Source: Sphingomonas yantingensis (GTDB taxonomy: Bacteria; Pseudomonadota; Alphaproteobacteria; Sphingomonadales; Sphingomonadaceae). From it: 64,000 bases of DNA. Positions 1 to 7,227 of the stretch are shown in pieces. Location of the stretch: the NCBI RefSeq assembly GCF_014199325.1, contig NZ_JACIJJ010000006.1:62001-126000 (forward strand). The letters run 5' to 3'. Positions within the stretch are counted from its first letter, which is position 1. Every line of letters starts with the position of its first letter. The translations under genes were made by a program, and so were the position numbers. The notes under the pieces were generated by a model. The model ran no database searches. It was not told the DNA's origin and saw only the letters and a list, made by a program, of their open reading frames with translations.

Positions 1-1
1 G

Positions 2-73
2 AAGCGCGGGCACGATCTGGCCGGCGTCCTGGCCCCCCTCGAACGCCGGCTGATGAAGATCGTCGAGGATTAG
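2..73 (+). CDS. 3' end of an unidentified gene (partial)
   Basis: The window opens inside a reading frame of 23 residues that ends with TAG. The visible tail is charged and ends in LMKIVED. It is too short to assign to a family. Its stop codon interlocks with the TAA stop of the converging membrane-protein gene (TTA at 70-72 on the plus strand, TAG at 71-73), the tight packing seen elsewhere in this window. It may be the C-terminus of a real gene or a chance open frame. Confidence 0.4.
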   Translation, partial: KRGHDLAGVLAPLERRLMKIVED

Positions 74-1092
74 GCGACCGCTGGTGGCAACCGCATCGCC
101 GCGCTTTCGCCCAGCATCGTTACCACTCGCCGCCGCATCGGCTGCCAGAAGGCCGAGAGCGTGAGCAGCGCCGATCCGATGATGAGGCCCGTGAACGCCG
201 TACCCAGTTCGACCGCGCCGGCGCTGCGGAACAGCTCGTAAAGCGCGAACAGGACATAGGCGAGGCTGGAGACGAGCAGCGCGCGGCGATCGACGGCGAG
301 CGCGACGACCGCGAAGCCAAGATAGAGCGCGAGCACCAGCGCGGCGATCGCCGGCCCCACCGGCCCCTCGAACACGCCCAGCATGTTGAAGATCGGATGC
401 GCGATCAGCGGCGCGGCGGCGAGGTGGAGCCAGAAGGCCACGTCGCTCGCCCGGGTCGTGCGCGCCCGGTCGCTCATGTCCCAGCGCATTGCGAGGGCAA
501 AGGTGGCAAGGCCTGCCGCCAGCACCAGCGGCAGCGCCGCGTCGTCGAGGCCCGGCCAGATCGCGAAAGCGGCGCCGACGCCCGCGCCGGTCAGCGCCAG
601 CGCGCCCGCCGCGACGGTGATCGGCACCATGAACCGCCGCCAGTGCGCCCACGCCGCCGCGACGCCGGTCAGGCCGACGCCGGCCAGGATCAGCGCATTC
701 ACCCGGTCGCCGTAGTTCGGCTCGAGCGCGACCAGCGCGCCGATCGGCGTCGCCACCACGCCGCCGACGAACGCGCCGAGCAGCAGGATGCTGGGCAGCG
801 CCATCCGTCGCCGCTTCGTGAAATACTCGGCCAGCAGCCACGCGGCGACCGCGACCCCCGCGCCGCCCATCGCCGGGGTGATCGCCGCGCCGATCTGGCC
901 GATCGCGGCGAGCAGCAGGGCGAGCGCGACCGCGACGAAGATGTCGTTGAACCCGGTCAGCAGCCGGAACGATTCCTCGTCAACGGCGGGGGTGTTGCGC
1001 TGCGCGGCGACGTGCGCGCGCAGGCTTTCCGCGGCGGCGGGACTGATCGCCCCCGCCGTCACCGCAGCATCGAGATCGGATTCGCTATACAT
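70..1092 (-). CDS. DUF2157/DUF4401-like polytopic membrane protein
   Basis: This is a 340-residue protein with a soluble N-terminal segment of about 50 residues followed by roughly ten hydrophobic segments, the layout of the DUF2157/DUF4401 family. The function is unknown and the location should be the inner membrane. The ATG at 1092 is preceded by a strong Shine-Dalgarno (AGGAGG seven bases upstream). The gene sits alone behind its own promoter-like sequence and a long symmetric operator (1105-1148), so it is probably controlled by a dimeric repressor. The family name is inferred from topology and general resemblance. Confidence 0.75.
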   Translation of the reverse strand: MYSESDLDAAVTAGAISPAAAESLRAHVAAQRNTPAVDEESFRLLTGFNDIFVAVALALLLAAIGQIGAAITPAMGGAGVAVAAWLLAEYFTKRRRMALPSILLLGAFVGGVVATPIGALVALEPNYGDRVNALILAGVGLTGVAAAWAHWRRFMVPITVAAGALALTGAGVGAAFAIWPGLDDAALPLVLAAGLATFALAMRWDMSDRARTTRASDVAFWLHLAAAPLIAHPIFNMLGVFEGPVGPAIAALVLALYLGFAVVALAVDRRALLVSSLAYVLFALYELFRSAGAVELGTAFTGLIIGSALLTLSAFWQPMRRRVVTMLGESAAMRLPPAVA

Positions 1093-1104
1093 GGCTTTCC
1101 CTCC

Positions 1105-1148
1105 TGTATTGCCCGACTATGACACTAGTGTCGTAGCCTTGCAATACA
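1105..1148 (-). promoter_or_regulatory. Promoter with a nested symmetric operator for the DUF2157-like gene
   Basis: On the minus strand there is a TTGCAA box (plus 1139-1144), a 17-base spacer and a CATAGT box (plus 1116-1121). The spacer is occupied by CTATGACACTAGTGTCGTAG (1117-1136), palindromic except for one mismatched pair, with a perfect 12-bp core GACACTAGTGTC. Outside this, TGTATTGC (1105-1112) and GCAATACA (1141-1148) form a second inverted repeat with exactly the same centre (1126.5). Such placement between the -35 and -10 boxes is typical of a repressor operator. The core resembles BlaI/CopY-type operators in form only, and the regulator is not identifiable here. Confidence 0.6.
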
Positions 1149-1157
1149 CCGAATGGG

Positions 1158-1577
1158 TCAGCCCTGGACGGTCACCGTGGCGGGGTGATGCTTGTCGAGG
1201 TGGCGGCGGATGATGCGCAGGTTGCGCGTGTTCGACCGGAAGAAGAAATCGGGAATGATGCCGATCCCGGGGATCAGCCCCAGCGCCCAGTCGACGCCGA
1301 CATTGCCCGCCATTCGCGCCATCGCGAGCTTCGACATGCCGAGATTGCGCGCTTCCCACAGCATGTACGCGCCCGCCGCCGCACCGACGAAGCTGCCCGC
1401 GACCGGAATGAGGTCGAGGATCACGTCGAGGCCGACCGGGCGGTTGATCCCCGGAATAACGACGGCGCGTTCCATCACCCGCTCGATCGCCTCGATGCGG
1501 GTGCGGCACGACTGCGCGTCGCGCTTGAGGGGGAGGCGATCGAAGATCGCGGGGTCGATGCGGCGGGTCTGTGCCAT
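1158..1577 (-). CDS. DUF4112 domain-containing protein
   Basis: This 139-residue protein has the DUF4112 pattern: a basic N-terminus, then GLDVILDLIPVAG and GLIPGIGIIPDFFFRSN, two glycine/proline-rich hydrophobic segments containing Asp, and a short basic C-terminal helix. It is probably a small inner-membrane protein of unknown function. An in-frame extension upstream overlaps the neighbouring gene and has no plausible signal, so the start is the ATG at 1577 (MAQTRR). It lies 5 bases after the stop of the SBP5-type lipoprotein gene, so the two are likely cotranscribed. Confidence 0.85.
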   Translation of the reverse strand: MAQTRRIDPAIFDRLPLKRDAQSCRTRIEAIERVMERAVVIPGINRPVGLDVILDLIPVAGSFVGAAAGAYMLWEARNLGMSKLAMARMAGNVGVDWALGLIPGIGIIPDFFFRSNTRNLRIIRRHLDKHHPATVTVQG

Positions 1578-1582
1578 GAACC

Positions 1583-3031
1583 CTAGTTGGTCTCGCGGCG
1601 CAGGTGATTCAATGGATGCCACGCGCGCGCATTCGCCCGCCATTCGCGAAGGCGCAGCGCGACCAGCGACCAGCGCAGCGGCTGGGCGAGCGGAATGAAC
1701 GCCACGTCCTGCACCAGCGCGACGTCCGCCTCGGCCAGCAGGCGGCTGCGCTCGATAAGGTTGCCGCTTTCGCGCGCACGCTCCAGCGTGTCGGCGATCG
1801 GTTGCGCGCACGGCTGGCACGCCATGCGCAGGTACCAGCGCGCGCTGTCATAGGGTGCGATGAGGTCGACGAGACGCAGGTCGGCGCGGGTGCCCGGCGC
1901 CACGCGCCGTGCGAGAATGCCGATGCTGGCGAGATCGGCGGTCAACCGCGCGGCAAGGCGGCTGGCGCCCGGCCCCGCCGGCATTGCGATCGTCAGCTCG
2001 GGCGCGGTCCCGCCATTCGCCGCGCGCCATTCGGTCACCCGCACCTGCGCCGCCGCCCGCCGCGCGTCGAGATCGAAGGCGAGCCACGGCGCGCGCGCCG
2101 GCTGCGTCACCGAATCGAGCTGATCGGGCAGCACCGTTTCCGCCGGGGTCCAGTCGGGAGCGAAGTCGCGGGTCAGCGCATTCCGGTCGATCGCCATCGC
2201 CACCGCCTCTCGCCGATCGGCAGCGGCGAGGAAGCCCTGACGCCGCGCGACCGAAAGTCCGAACAGCCCGCGCGCGGGGTCCAGCCGGCGGTTTGGCGGC
2301 GACACGTCGGCGGCATCGACCAGCGGCCAGTCGGCAAAGGTGCCGCCGGTGACGTAATCCGACTGGCGCTCGCGAAAGCGCAGGATGGCGTAGGCGGGCC
2401 GCTCGGCGTGGATCTGAACGAACTCGGCGGCGTCGGGCGCCTCTGGCGCATCGTCGGCGGCGGTCGGGTCGTAGCCGGGGCGCAGGCGGGGGGCATTGCC
2501 CGCACGCTCGATGCGGAACGGCCCGCTGCCGCCGCCGCGCGGACCGGGGATGGCGAGTTCGGGCTGCGCGAATAGCGGGAGCAGGTCCGGGCGTGGGCGC
2601 GACAGGCGAACCTCGATGACGAGTGGCGTCATCTCTACCACTTCGTCGATCGCGGTCAGGTGCGGGCGCAGCGGGTTGCGCGGGTTTGCGATCGCGCGTT
2701 TGAGGCCGGCCACGACCTCGCGCGCGGTCACGCGGTCGCCGTTCGCCCATTCGGCATCGGCGAGGCGGAAGATATAGCTGCGCCCCTCGTCGATGACGAT
2801 CCAGCGTTCGGCCAGCCCCGGCTCGACCTGTCCCGACGCATCGAAGCGGACGAGGCCCTGTGCAGTGGAGGCAGTGAACAGCGCGGCGGGCAACGGCAGC
2901 GCGTCGCCCGGCCGCATGGGCAGGCGCGGCACGCCAAATCCGATCGCGCTCACCACCACGGGCACGTCGTCGGGCCGGCGATCGCACCCGGCCAGCGCGG
3001 CGAGCATGAGAAGGGGGGCTAGGCGGCGCAT
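1583..3031 (-). CDS. ABC transporter substrate-binding lipoprotein (SBP family 5-like)
   Basis: This 482-residue protein begins with a lipoprotein signal: MRRLAPLLML, then the lipobox LAGC with Cys16. The body has the pattern of family 5 (peptide/nickel-type) binding proteins, including GLAERWIVIDEGRSYIFRL and WANGDRVTAREVV near the start and an AMAIDRNAL segment in the middle. No permease or ATPase genes are adjacent, so it may serve a transporter encoded elsewhere or act differently. A second ATG eight codons upstream (3055) is possible, but 3031 puts the signal peptide at the very start. It follows gspN by 43 bases on the same strand. Confidence 0.8.
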   Translation of the reverse strand: MRRLAPLLMLAALAGCDRRPDDVPVVVSAIGFGVPRLPMRPGDALPLPAALFTASTAQGLVRFDASGQVEPGLAERWIVIDEGRSYIFRLADAEWANGDRVTAREVVAGLKRAIANPRNPLRPHLTAIDEVVEMTPLVIEVRLSRPRPDLLPLFAQPELAIPGPRGGGSGPFRIERAGNAPRLRPGYDPTAADDAPEAPDAAEFVQIHAERPAYAILRFRERQSDYVTGGTFADWPLVDAADVSPPNRRLDPARGLFGLSVARRQGFLAAADRREAVAMAIDRNALTRDFAPDWTPAETVLPDQLDSVTQPARAPWLAFDLDARRAAAQVRVTEWRAANGGTAPELTIAMPAGPGASRLAARLTADLASIGILARRVAPGTRADLRLVDLIAPYDSARWYLRMACQPCAQPIADTLERARESGNLIERSRLLAEADVALVQDVAFIPLAQPLRWSLVALRLREWRANARAWHPLNHLRRETN

Positions 3032-3074
3032 CGGTTCGACCCGGTAACGATCCATCGGGCGGTCGGTGCCGCGA

Positions 3075-3851
3075 TCAGAAGCTGCTTTCGATGCCGACGC
3101 CGGCGGGCAGGCCGGTGAACGGCAGCATCGCCGCGCCATCGGGGGTCAGCATCACCTTGTACCCGCCATCCTCGCTAACGGTCGAGTCGATCAGCGTGCG
3201 TCGGCGTTGGCCGATGGGGGCCAGGCGGATGCGGCTGTCGGTGCCCAGATGCTCGGCGGTGAGGATCATCGCCGGGGTGGGGACACGCGCGCCGTCGGGC
3301 GTCTTGCGGCAGGCGCCGGGATCGATCGTCGCCTGCCCCTCGATCAGGCCATGGCCCGGCCCGAACGACAGGTGCGGAAACTCGGCCTGCATGGTGAGGT
3401 CGCAGGTGAAGCCGACATCGGGGAGTAGTGCGGACAGGAGCGTGCCGTTCGCCGTCCCGCTGACATTGTCGAGCCGTACCCCGCCCGGCCGCAGCAGCGC
3501 CTGTCCGCCAAGGTCGGTATTCTCCCCGCTCGCGCGCCAGTCGACCGCGAAGCCCAGGGACGTCAGAGAGCGGAGCGGCGCAAAGGTCCAGCGGACGATG
3601 CTGCCCCCCGCGACGCCCACTTCGCCCGACCACACCGTGCCCGCGACGCCGGTGCGCCACGGCCGGTTCTTGATGAAGACGCTGGCCGGCATCGTCGCCA
3701 GCATCGCGATCGCATAGGCGGCTATGCCGATGCTGCCGAACAGGATAAGACGCCGGCGTGCCGCACCATCCGCCTTCGGGAGCAACGCCGCTGGATCGGC
3801 GGGCCGCGCTAGCGTTTCTGCGATCGTCCCTCGTCGCAGCAGCGTCTGCAT
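3075..3851 (-). CDS. gspN: Type II secretion system protein N (GspN)
   Basis: This 258-residue protein has one hydrophobic segment near residues 35-60 and then a long beta-rich periplasmic region, the GspN/PilN-like architecture. Recognisable pieces are GVAGTVWSGEV after the membrane segment and two cysteines later on (FTCDL and GACRKT). GspN is an inner-membrane component found in some type II secretion clusters. The pseudopilins GspJ and GspK are encoded nearby on the opposite strand. The start is uncertain: MQTLLRRG at 3851 overlaps the divergent gene by 94 bases, while a TTG at 3785 (LLPKADG) would reduce this to 28. Confidence 0.75.
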   Translation of the reverse strand: MQTLLRRGTIAETLARPADPAALLPKADGAARRRLILFGSIGIAAYAIAMLATMPASVFIKNRPWRTGVAGTVWSGEVGVAGGSIVRWTFAPLRSLTSLGFAVDWRASGENTDLGGQALLRPGGVRLDNVSGTANGTLLSALLPDVGFTCDLTMQAEFPHLSFGPGHGLIEGQATIDPGACRKTPDGARVPTPAMILTAEHLGTDSRIRLAPIGQRRRTLIDSTVSEDGGYKVMLTPDGAAMLPFTGLPAGVGIESSF

Positions 3852-4831
3852 CCGTCGTGTCCCCCGTCTGGGCAGCGGCAAAGGTCGACAAGCGGCCCGT
3901 CGCGCTCCTGATCCCGCGCACCGGACCGCGCGCGGCGCTGGGGACTAGCATGGAGCGCGCGGCGATGCTCGCCGAAAACACGCCCGGCCGCCTGATCGTG
4001 TTCGATACCGGCGGTACCGCGGCGGGCGCGCAGGCGGCGGCAGAGGCGGCGATGAAGCGCAAGGTGGCGATGATCCTCGGCCCGCTGCTGGCCGAGGAAG
4101 TCGGGCCGGTTGCGGGCGTCGCGGGGGCGAGCGTCCCCGTCCTCGCCTTTACCAACGATCCCGGTGCGCGGGCGCCGGGGGCGTTCACGATGGGCATCAC
4201 CGCGCGCCAGTCGACGGGCGCGATCCTTCGCTATGCGCGCTCGCGCGGCGTACGGCGGGTGGCGACGATCGCCGACGGATCGCGCTGGGCGGTCGCGGCG
4301 GCGGAGGCGGCGGCGGCGCTGCAGGGCGAGCTCAACCTCGATGTGCGCCGCATCGACGTGGCGGCGGGTCAGCCGCTGCCGGCAGCGGGCGATGCGCCCG
4401 ATGCGGTGCTGATCCCGGGTGGCGGCGATCCCGTCATGGCGGCGGCGCGCAACCTGAAGGACACGGGCATCCAGCTGCTCGGCACCGTCCAGGCGCTCGA
4501 CCACCGGCCTGCCAGCCTCGCGGTGCTCGACGGCGCGTGGCTGGCGAGCCCCGATCCGGCGGCGTTCGCGGCGTTTTCGCAGGCGTATGAATCGCGGATG
4601 GGTGGGAATGCGGGGGTGATCGCGGCGCTCGCCTATGACGCGGCGGCGATTTCGAAGACGCTGCGGGAAAAGAACGCGTTGAGCCGCGCCGGGCTGCTCG
4701 CCGAACCGGGTTTCGACACCGCGACCGGCCCGCTTCGCTTCCGCGAGGACGGCAGCGTCGCGCGCGACATGGCGATCGTCGTTGCCGGACCCGAGGGCTA
4801 TGCCAAGGTCGCAACCAGCCGCGGGGCTTGA
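3758..4831 (+). CDS. Periplasmic binding protein type I fold protein (LpoA/ABC binding-protein-like)
   Basis: This 357-residue protein starts with a signal peptide that has a twin arginine (DRRAALAFLRSS) and an alanine-rich hydrophobic stretch ending at VWAAA. The rest resembles type I periplasmic binding proteins and LpoA-like penicillin-binding-protein activators: VALLIPRTGP, an ILGPLLAEEVGPVAGVA segment and VPVLAFTNDP. No transporter partner is adjacent. The ATG at 3758 is the only start that keeps the signal peptide; the next Met is at residue 65. Its 5' end is therefore antisense to the 5' end of gspN. It is followed by gspJ and gspK on the same strand. An LpoA-like role is an inference. 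Confidence 0.75.
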   Translation: MPHHPPSGATPLDRRAALAFLRSSLVAAASASVVSPVWAAAKVDKRPVALLIPRTGPRAALGTSMERAAMLAENTPGRLIVFDTGGTAAGAQAAAEAAMKRKVAMILGPLLAEEVGPVAGVAGASVPVLAFTNDPGARAPGAFTMGITARQSTGAILRYARSRGVRRVATIADGSRWAVAAAEAAAALQGELNLDVRRIDVAAGQPLPAAGDAPDAVLIPGGGDPVMAAARNLKDTGIQLLGTVQALDHRPASLAVLDGAWLASPDPAAFAAFSQAYESRMGGNAGVIAALAYDAAAISKTLREKNALSRAGLLAEPGFDTATGPLRFREDGSVARDMAIVVAGPEGYAKVATSRGA

Positions 4832-4857
4832 GGGGGTGGACTTCCCCCCCCCGCGCC

Positions 4858-4939
4858 GTCACCCCGGACTTGATCCGGGGTCCCGCTGCCTTTCACTTGC
4901 AGAAGTAGAAGCGGGATCCCGGATCAAGTCCGGGATGAC
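4858..4939. repeat. Dispersed palindromic element (GTCACCCCGGACTTGATCC type)
   Basis: This is an 82-bp element whose left end (GTCACCCCGGACTTGATCC) and right end (GGATCAAGTCCGGGATGAC) are near-perfect reverse complements, with an inner GTCCCGC/GCGGGATC pair and a short variable centre. Related copies lie at 29826-29914 and 57379-57466, with half copies at 42930-42956 and about 17217-17234. The start codon of gspJ (ATG at 4935) lies inside its right arm. Confidence 0.85.
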
Positions 4940-5462
4940 GAGAGAGGCTGAGGCCGGCTTCACTCTCATCGAACTCATGATCTCGCTCGCGCTGTTCGCG
5001 CTGATCGCGGTGGCGGGGATCGCGCTGGTCGATTCGATCCTCGGCGTGCAGGGGCGGACCGCCGCGCGGCTCGACGATCAGGGGGCGATGGCGCGCGCGG
5101 TCTATGTGCTGACGAGCGACATCGACCAGATCGCGCGCGGGCGGATCGTGTCGAACGGGCACGAGCTCATCTTCACCCGCGCCGCTCCCGGCCTCGGCGG
5201 CGCGCCGGTCGAGGTCCGTTGGATACGGACGGGCGATACGCTCACGCGGCTGGTCGGCGGTGCGCCGCAGCCGGTGATGGCGGGCGTCACCGGCCTCGAC
5301 GCGCGCTTCCTCGACGGCGGCGCGTGGCGGGCCGGCTGGCCGCCGAGCGCGGATCGCGGCGAGGACTGGCCGCGTGCGGTCGAGATTACGGTGGGCCTCG
5401 GCACGCGCGGGACGCTGCGCCGCGTCGTCGCCCTTCCCGCGCGCCCGGCGAGCGGACCGTGA
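4935..5462 (+). CDS. gspJ: Type II secretion minor pseudopilin GspJ
   Basis: This is a 175-residue prepilin-like protein. Its short basic leader MTREAEAG is followed by the type IV prepilin site FTLIELM (cleavage after Gly, Glu at +5), a hydrophobic helix and a globular domain with the GspJ pattern (SDIDQIARGR, RWIRTGDTL). GspJ should sit near the pseudopilus tip with GspI, GspK and GspX/H. The start ATG lies inside a palindromic repeat. Longer in-frame starts run back into the previous gene and would put an implausible repeat-encoded extension before the leader. It overlaps gspK by 4 bases (GTGA). gspG, gspH and gspI are not nearby. Confidence 0.9.
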   Translation: MTREAEAGFTLIELMISLALFALIAVAGIALVDSILGVQGRTAARLDDQGAMARAVYVLTSDIDQIARGRIVSNGHELIFTRAAPGLGGAPVEVRWIRTGDTLTRLVGGAPQPVMAGVTGLDARFLDGGAWRAGWPPSADRGEDWPRAVEITVGLGTRGTLRRVVALPARPASGP

Positions 5463-6340
5463 GGGCGCCGGCACGGGGCGAGGAGGGGCTGATCCTCGTC
5501 AACGTCCTCCTCTTCGTCGCGATCGCCAGCGGGCTCGTCCTCCTGATGGTCAATCGCGAGGAACTGGCGCTCGACGGCGCGCTTCGGATGCGGGAGGCGT
5601 CGCGGGCGGCGGCGATCGTGCGCGGCGGCGAACTGTCAGCGCTGACGGCGCTCCGCCGCGATGCGGAGGACGCGCCCGAGGTCGATCACCGCGCCGAACC
5701 CTGGGCCCGGGTCGCCGAGCGCGCTATCCCGATCGAGGGCGGCGGCACCTTCGACCTCGCCGTCGCCGATGCCGAGGGGCGGTTCAATATCAACAACCTG
5801 CGCACCGGCGAAGCATCGGCCGCGATTCTGTTCGAGGCGATCGCCCGCGACGCCGGGCTGACGCCCGAGCAGATCATCCAGGCGATCGGCTATATTCGCG
5901 CTGCCGGTCTCGTCACCGACCTTCGCCCCATCCGCCTCGCCGGGCTCGACCCCGCCGCTGCAGACCGGCTGGCGGGGATGGTGACGGCGTTGCCCACGCC
6001 GACGCAGATCAACCTCAATGCGGCGGACCGACCGCTGCTGACGCTGATGCTGCGCGATCCCGTCGCGGTCGAGCGGCTGCTGGCGGTGCGCGACCGGCAG
6101 GGGTTCCTGACGCCGGAGGATCTGTCACGCGAGAATCTGACGATGCCGCCGGGCACGCGGCTTGCGTCCGACCATTTCTGGGTCCGCACGCGCGCCAGCG
6201 TGGGGGCGACCAGCCAGCAGGGCGCGGCGCTGATCGAGCGGCGAAAGCGTGAGGACGGCACGCGCGATACAGTGGTGGTGGAACGCTGGCGCGGCGCGGC
6301 GATCCCGCCCGACGTGCCCGACTTTCCGGCAGCCAAGTAA
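5459..6340 (+). CDS. gspK: Type II secretion minor pseudopilin GspK
   Basis: This 293-residue protein has a class III-type signal (RGEEGLILVNVLLFVAIASG) and the GspK body, including FDLAVADAEGRFNINNL, a helix-hairpin-helix-like region around TQINLNAADRPLL, and FLTPEDL. GspK caps the pseudopilus tip complex with GspI and GspJ. The GTG start at 5459 overlaps the gspJ stop as GTGA, so translation is probably coupled. The longer open frame upstream is the shadow of gspJ. The rest of the secretion operon (gspC-I, L, M) is not in the window. Confidence 0.9.
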   Translation: MRAPARGEEGLILVNVLLFVAIASGLVLLMVNREELALDGALRMREASRAAAIVRGGELSALTALRRDAEDAPEVDHRAEPWARVAERAIPIEGGGTFDLAVADAEGRFNINNLRTGEASAAILFEAIARDAGLTPEQIIQAIGYIRAAGLVTDLRPIRLAGLDPAAADRLAGMVTALPTPTQINLNAADRPLLTLMLRDPVAVERLLAVRDRQGFLTPEDLSRENLTMPPGTRLASDHFWVRTRASVGATSQQGAALIERRKREDGTRDTVVVERWRGAAIPPDVPDFPAAK

Positions 6341-6347
6341 TTCACAT

Positions 6348-6426
6348 GTGCTCCCGCGGAAGCGGGAGCCTAAGGGCGTCGAAGGATGACGCTTGTGGCT
6401 CTGGGCTCCCGCTTCTGCGGGAGCAC
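6348..6426. repeat. Palindromic element with GTGCTCCCGC / GCGGGAGCAC arms
   Basis: The left arm GTGCTCCCGCGGAAGCGGGA and the right arm TCCCGCTTCTGCGGGAGCAC form a long imperfect inverted repeat of about 79 bp around an AT-richer centre. It occupies the gap between gspK and kynA and could also act as a terminator for gspK. A shorter relative occurs at 19856-19882. It is a different family from the GGATCAAGTCC elements. Confidence 0.75.
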
Positions 6427-6471
6427 GGCACCGCTTGCGGGTGGGGCCCCGCTCCCGCTAGGCCTGTGCCC

Positions 6472-7227
6472 ATGGCAATGACCTATGGCGACTATCTTGC
6501 GCTGCCGACACTGTTCGATGCGCAGCGGCCGATTTCGGACCATCCCGACGAGCCGCTGTTCATCGCGATGCACCAGACGCAGGAATTATGGATGAAGCAG
6601 GGCATCCACGAGCTGACCCAGGCGCTCGCGCTCCTCCGCGCCGATCGGCTGCCCGAGGTGTACAAGGTGCTCGCCCGCGTCAGCCGGATCCAGGCGGTGA
6701 TGACGCTGTCGTGGGACGTGCTGACGACGATGACGACCACCGACTACATGCGCTTCCGCAATGTGCTCGGCAGTTCGTCGGGGTTCCAGTCGGACCAGTT
6801 CCGCACGGCCGAGGTGATGATGGGCTTTCGCGACGGCCCCCGCCACGGACCGCAGACGCGCGCGGCGGCGGCGCAGCCGAGCCTGTGGGACGAGGCGAAC
6901 ATGGCCGCCGCGCGCGCCGGCCTGCCGATGCCGGCGGCGGCGCTCGCTCGCGACTGGTCCGCTCCCTACACCCCTGACCCGGCGGTCGAGGCGGCATGGG
7001 CGACCGTGTACCGCGAGGAGCAGGCCTGGTGGCCGCTCTATCAGCTCGCCGAGAAGCTCGTCGACCTTGATGAGGCGTTCGCGACGTGGCGCCACAAGCA
7101 CGTGCTGACGGTCAGCCGCATCATCGGCCACAAGCGCGGGACCGGCGGCACCGGCGTCCATTATCTCGAATCGACACTGCCCAGGCGCGCCTTCCCCGAA
7201 CTCTGGTCGCTGAGAACGAGCCTGTGA
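6472..7227 (+). CDS. kynA: Tryptophan 2,3-dioxygenase
   Basis: This 251-residue haem enzyme opens the indole ring of L-tryptophan to N-formylkynurenine, the first step of the kynurenine route. It shows TYGDYLALPTLFDAQ, HQTQELWMK (the active-site His at residue 34), MTTTDYMRFRNVLGSSSGFQS, and the C-terminal HVLTVSRIIGHKRGTGGTGVHYL with the haem-ligand His region and a substrate-binding GTGGT. The start is ATG 6472 (or 6478); a longer upstream frame is made of palindromic repeat. It overlaps the next gene by GTGA. A kynurenine formamidase gene is not adjacent. Confidence 0.95.
   Translation: MAMTYGDYLALPTLFDAQRPISDHPDEPLFIAMHQTQELWMKQGIHELTQALALLRADRLPEVYKVLARVSRIQAVMTLSWDVLTTMTTTDYMRFRNVLGSSSGFQSDQFRTAEVMMGFRDGPRHGPQTRAAAAQPSLWDEANMAAARAGLPMPAAALARDWSAPYTPDPAVEAAWATVYREEQAWWPLYQLAEKLVDLDEAFATWRHKHVLTVSRIIGHKRGTGGTGVHYLESTLPRRAFPELWSLRTSL

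Noticed and set aside
4782..4934. An N-terminal extension of gspJ from ATG 4782
   Set aside because: The extension overlaps the preceding gene and is encoded by a repeat; prepilins start a few residues before the FTLIE site, so ATG 4935 is preferred.
6346..6471. An N-terminal extension of kynA
   Set aside because: The added residues come from the palindromic element, and the family begins with the TYGDYL region.
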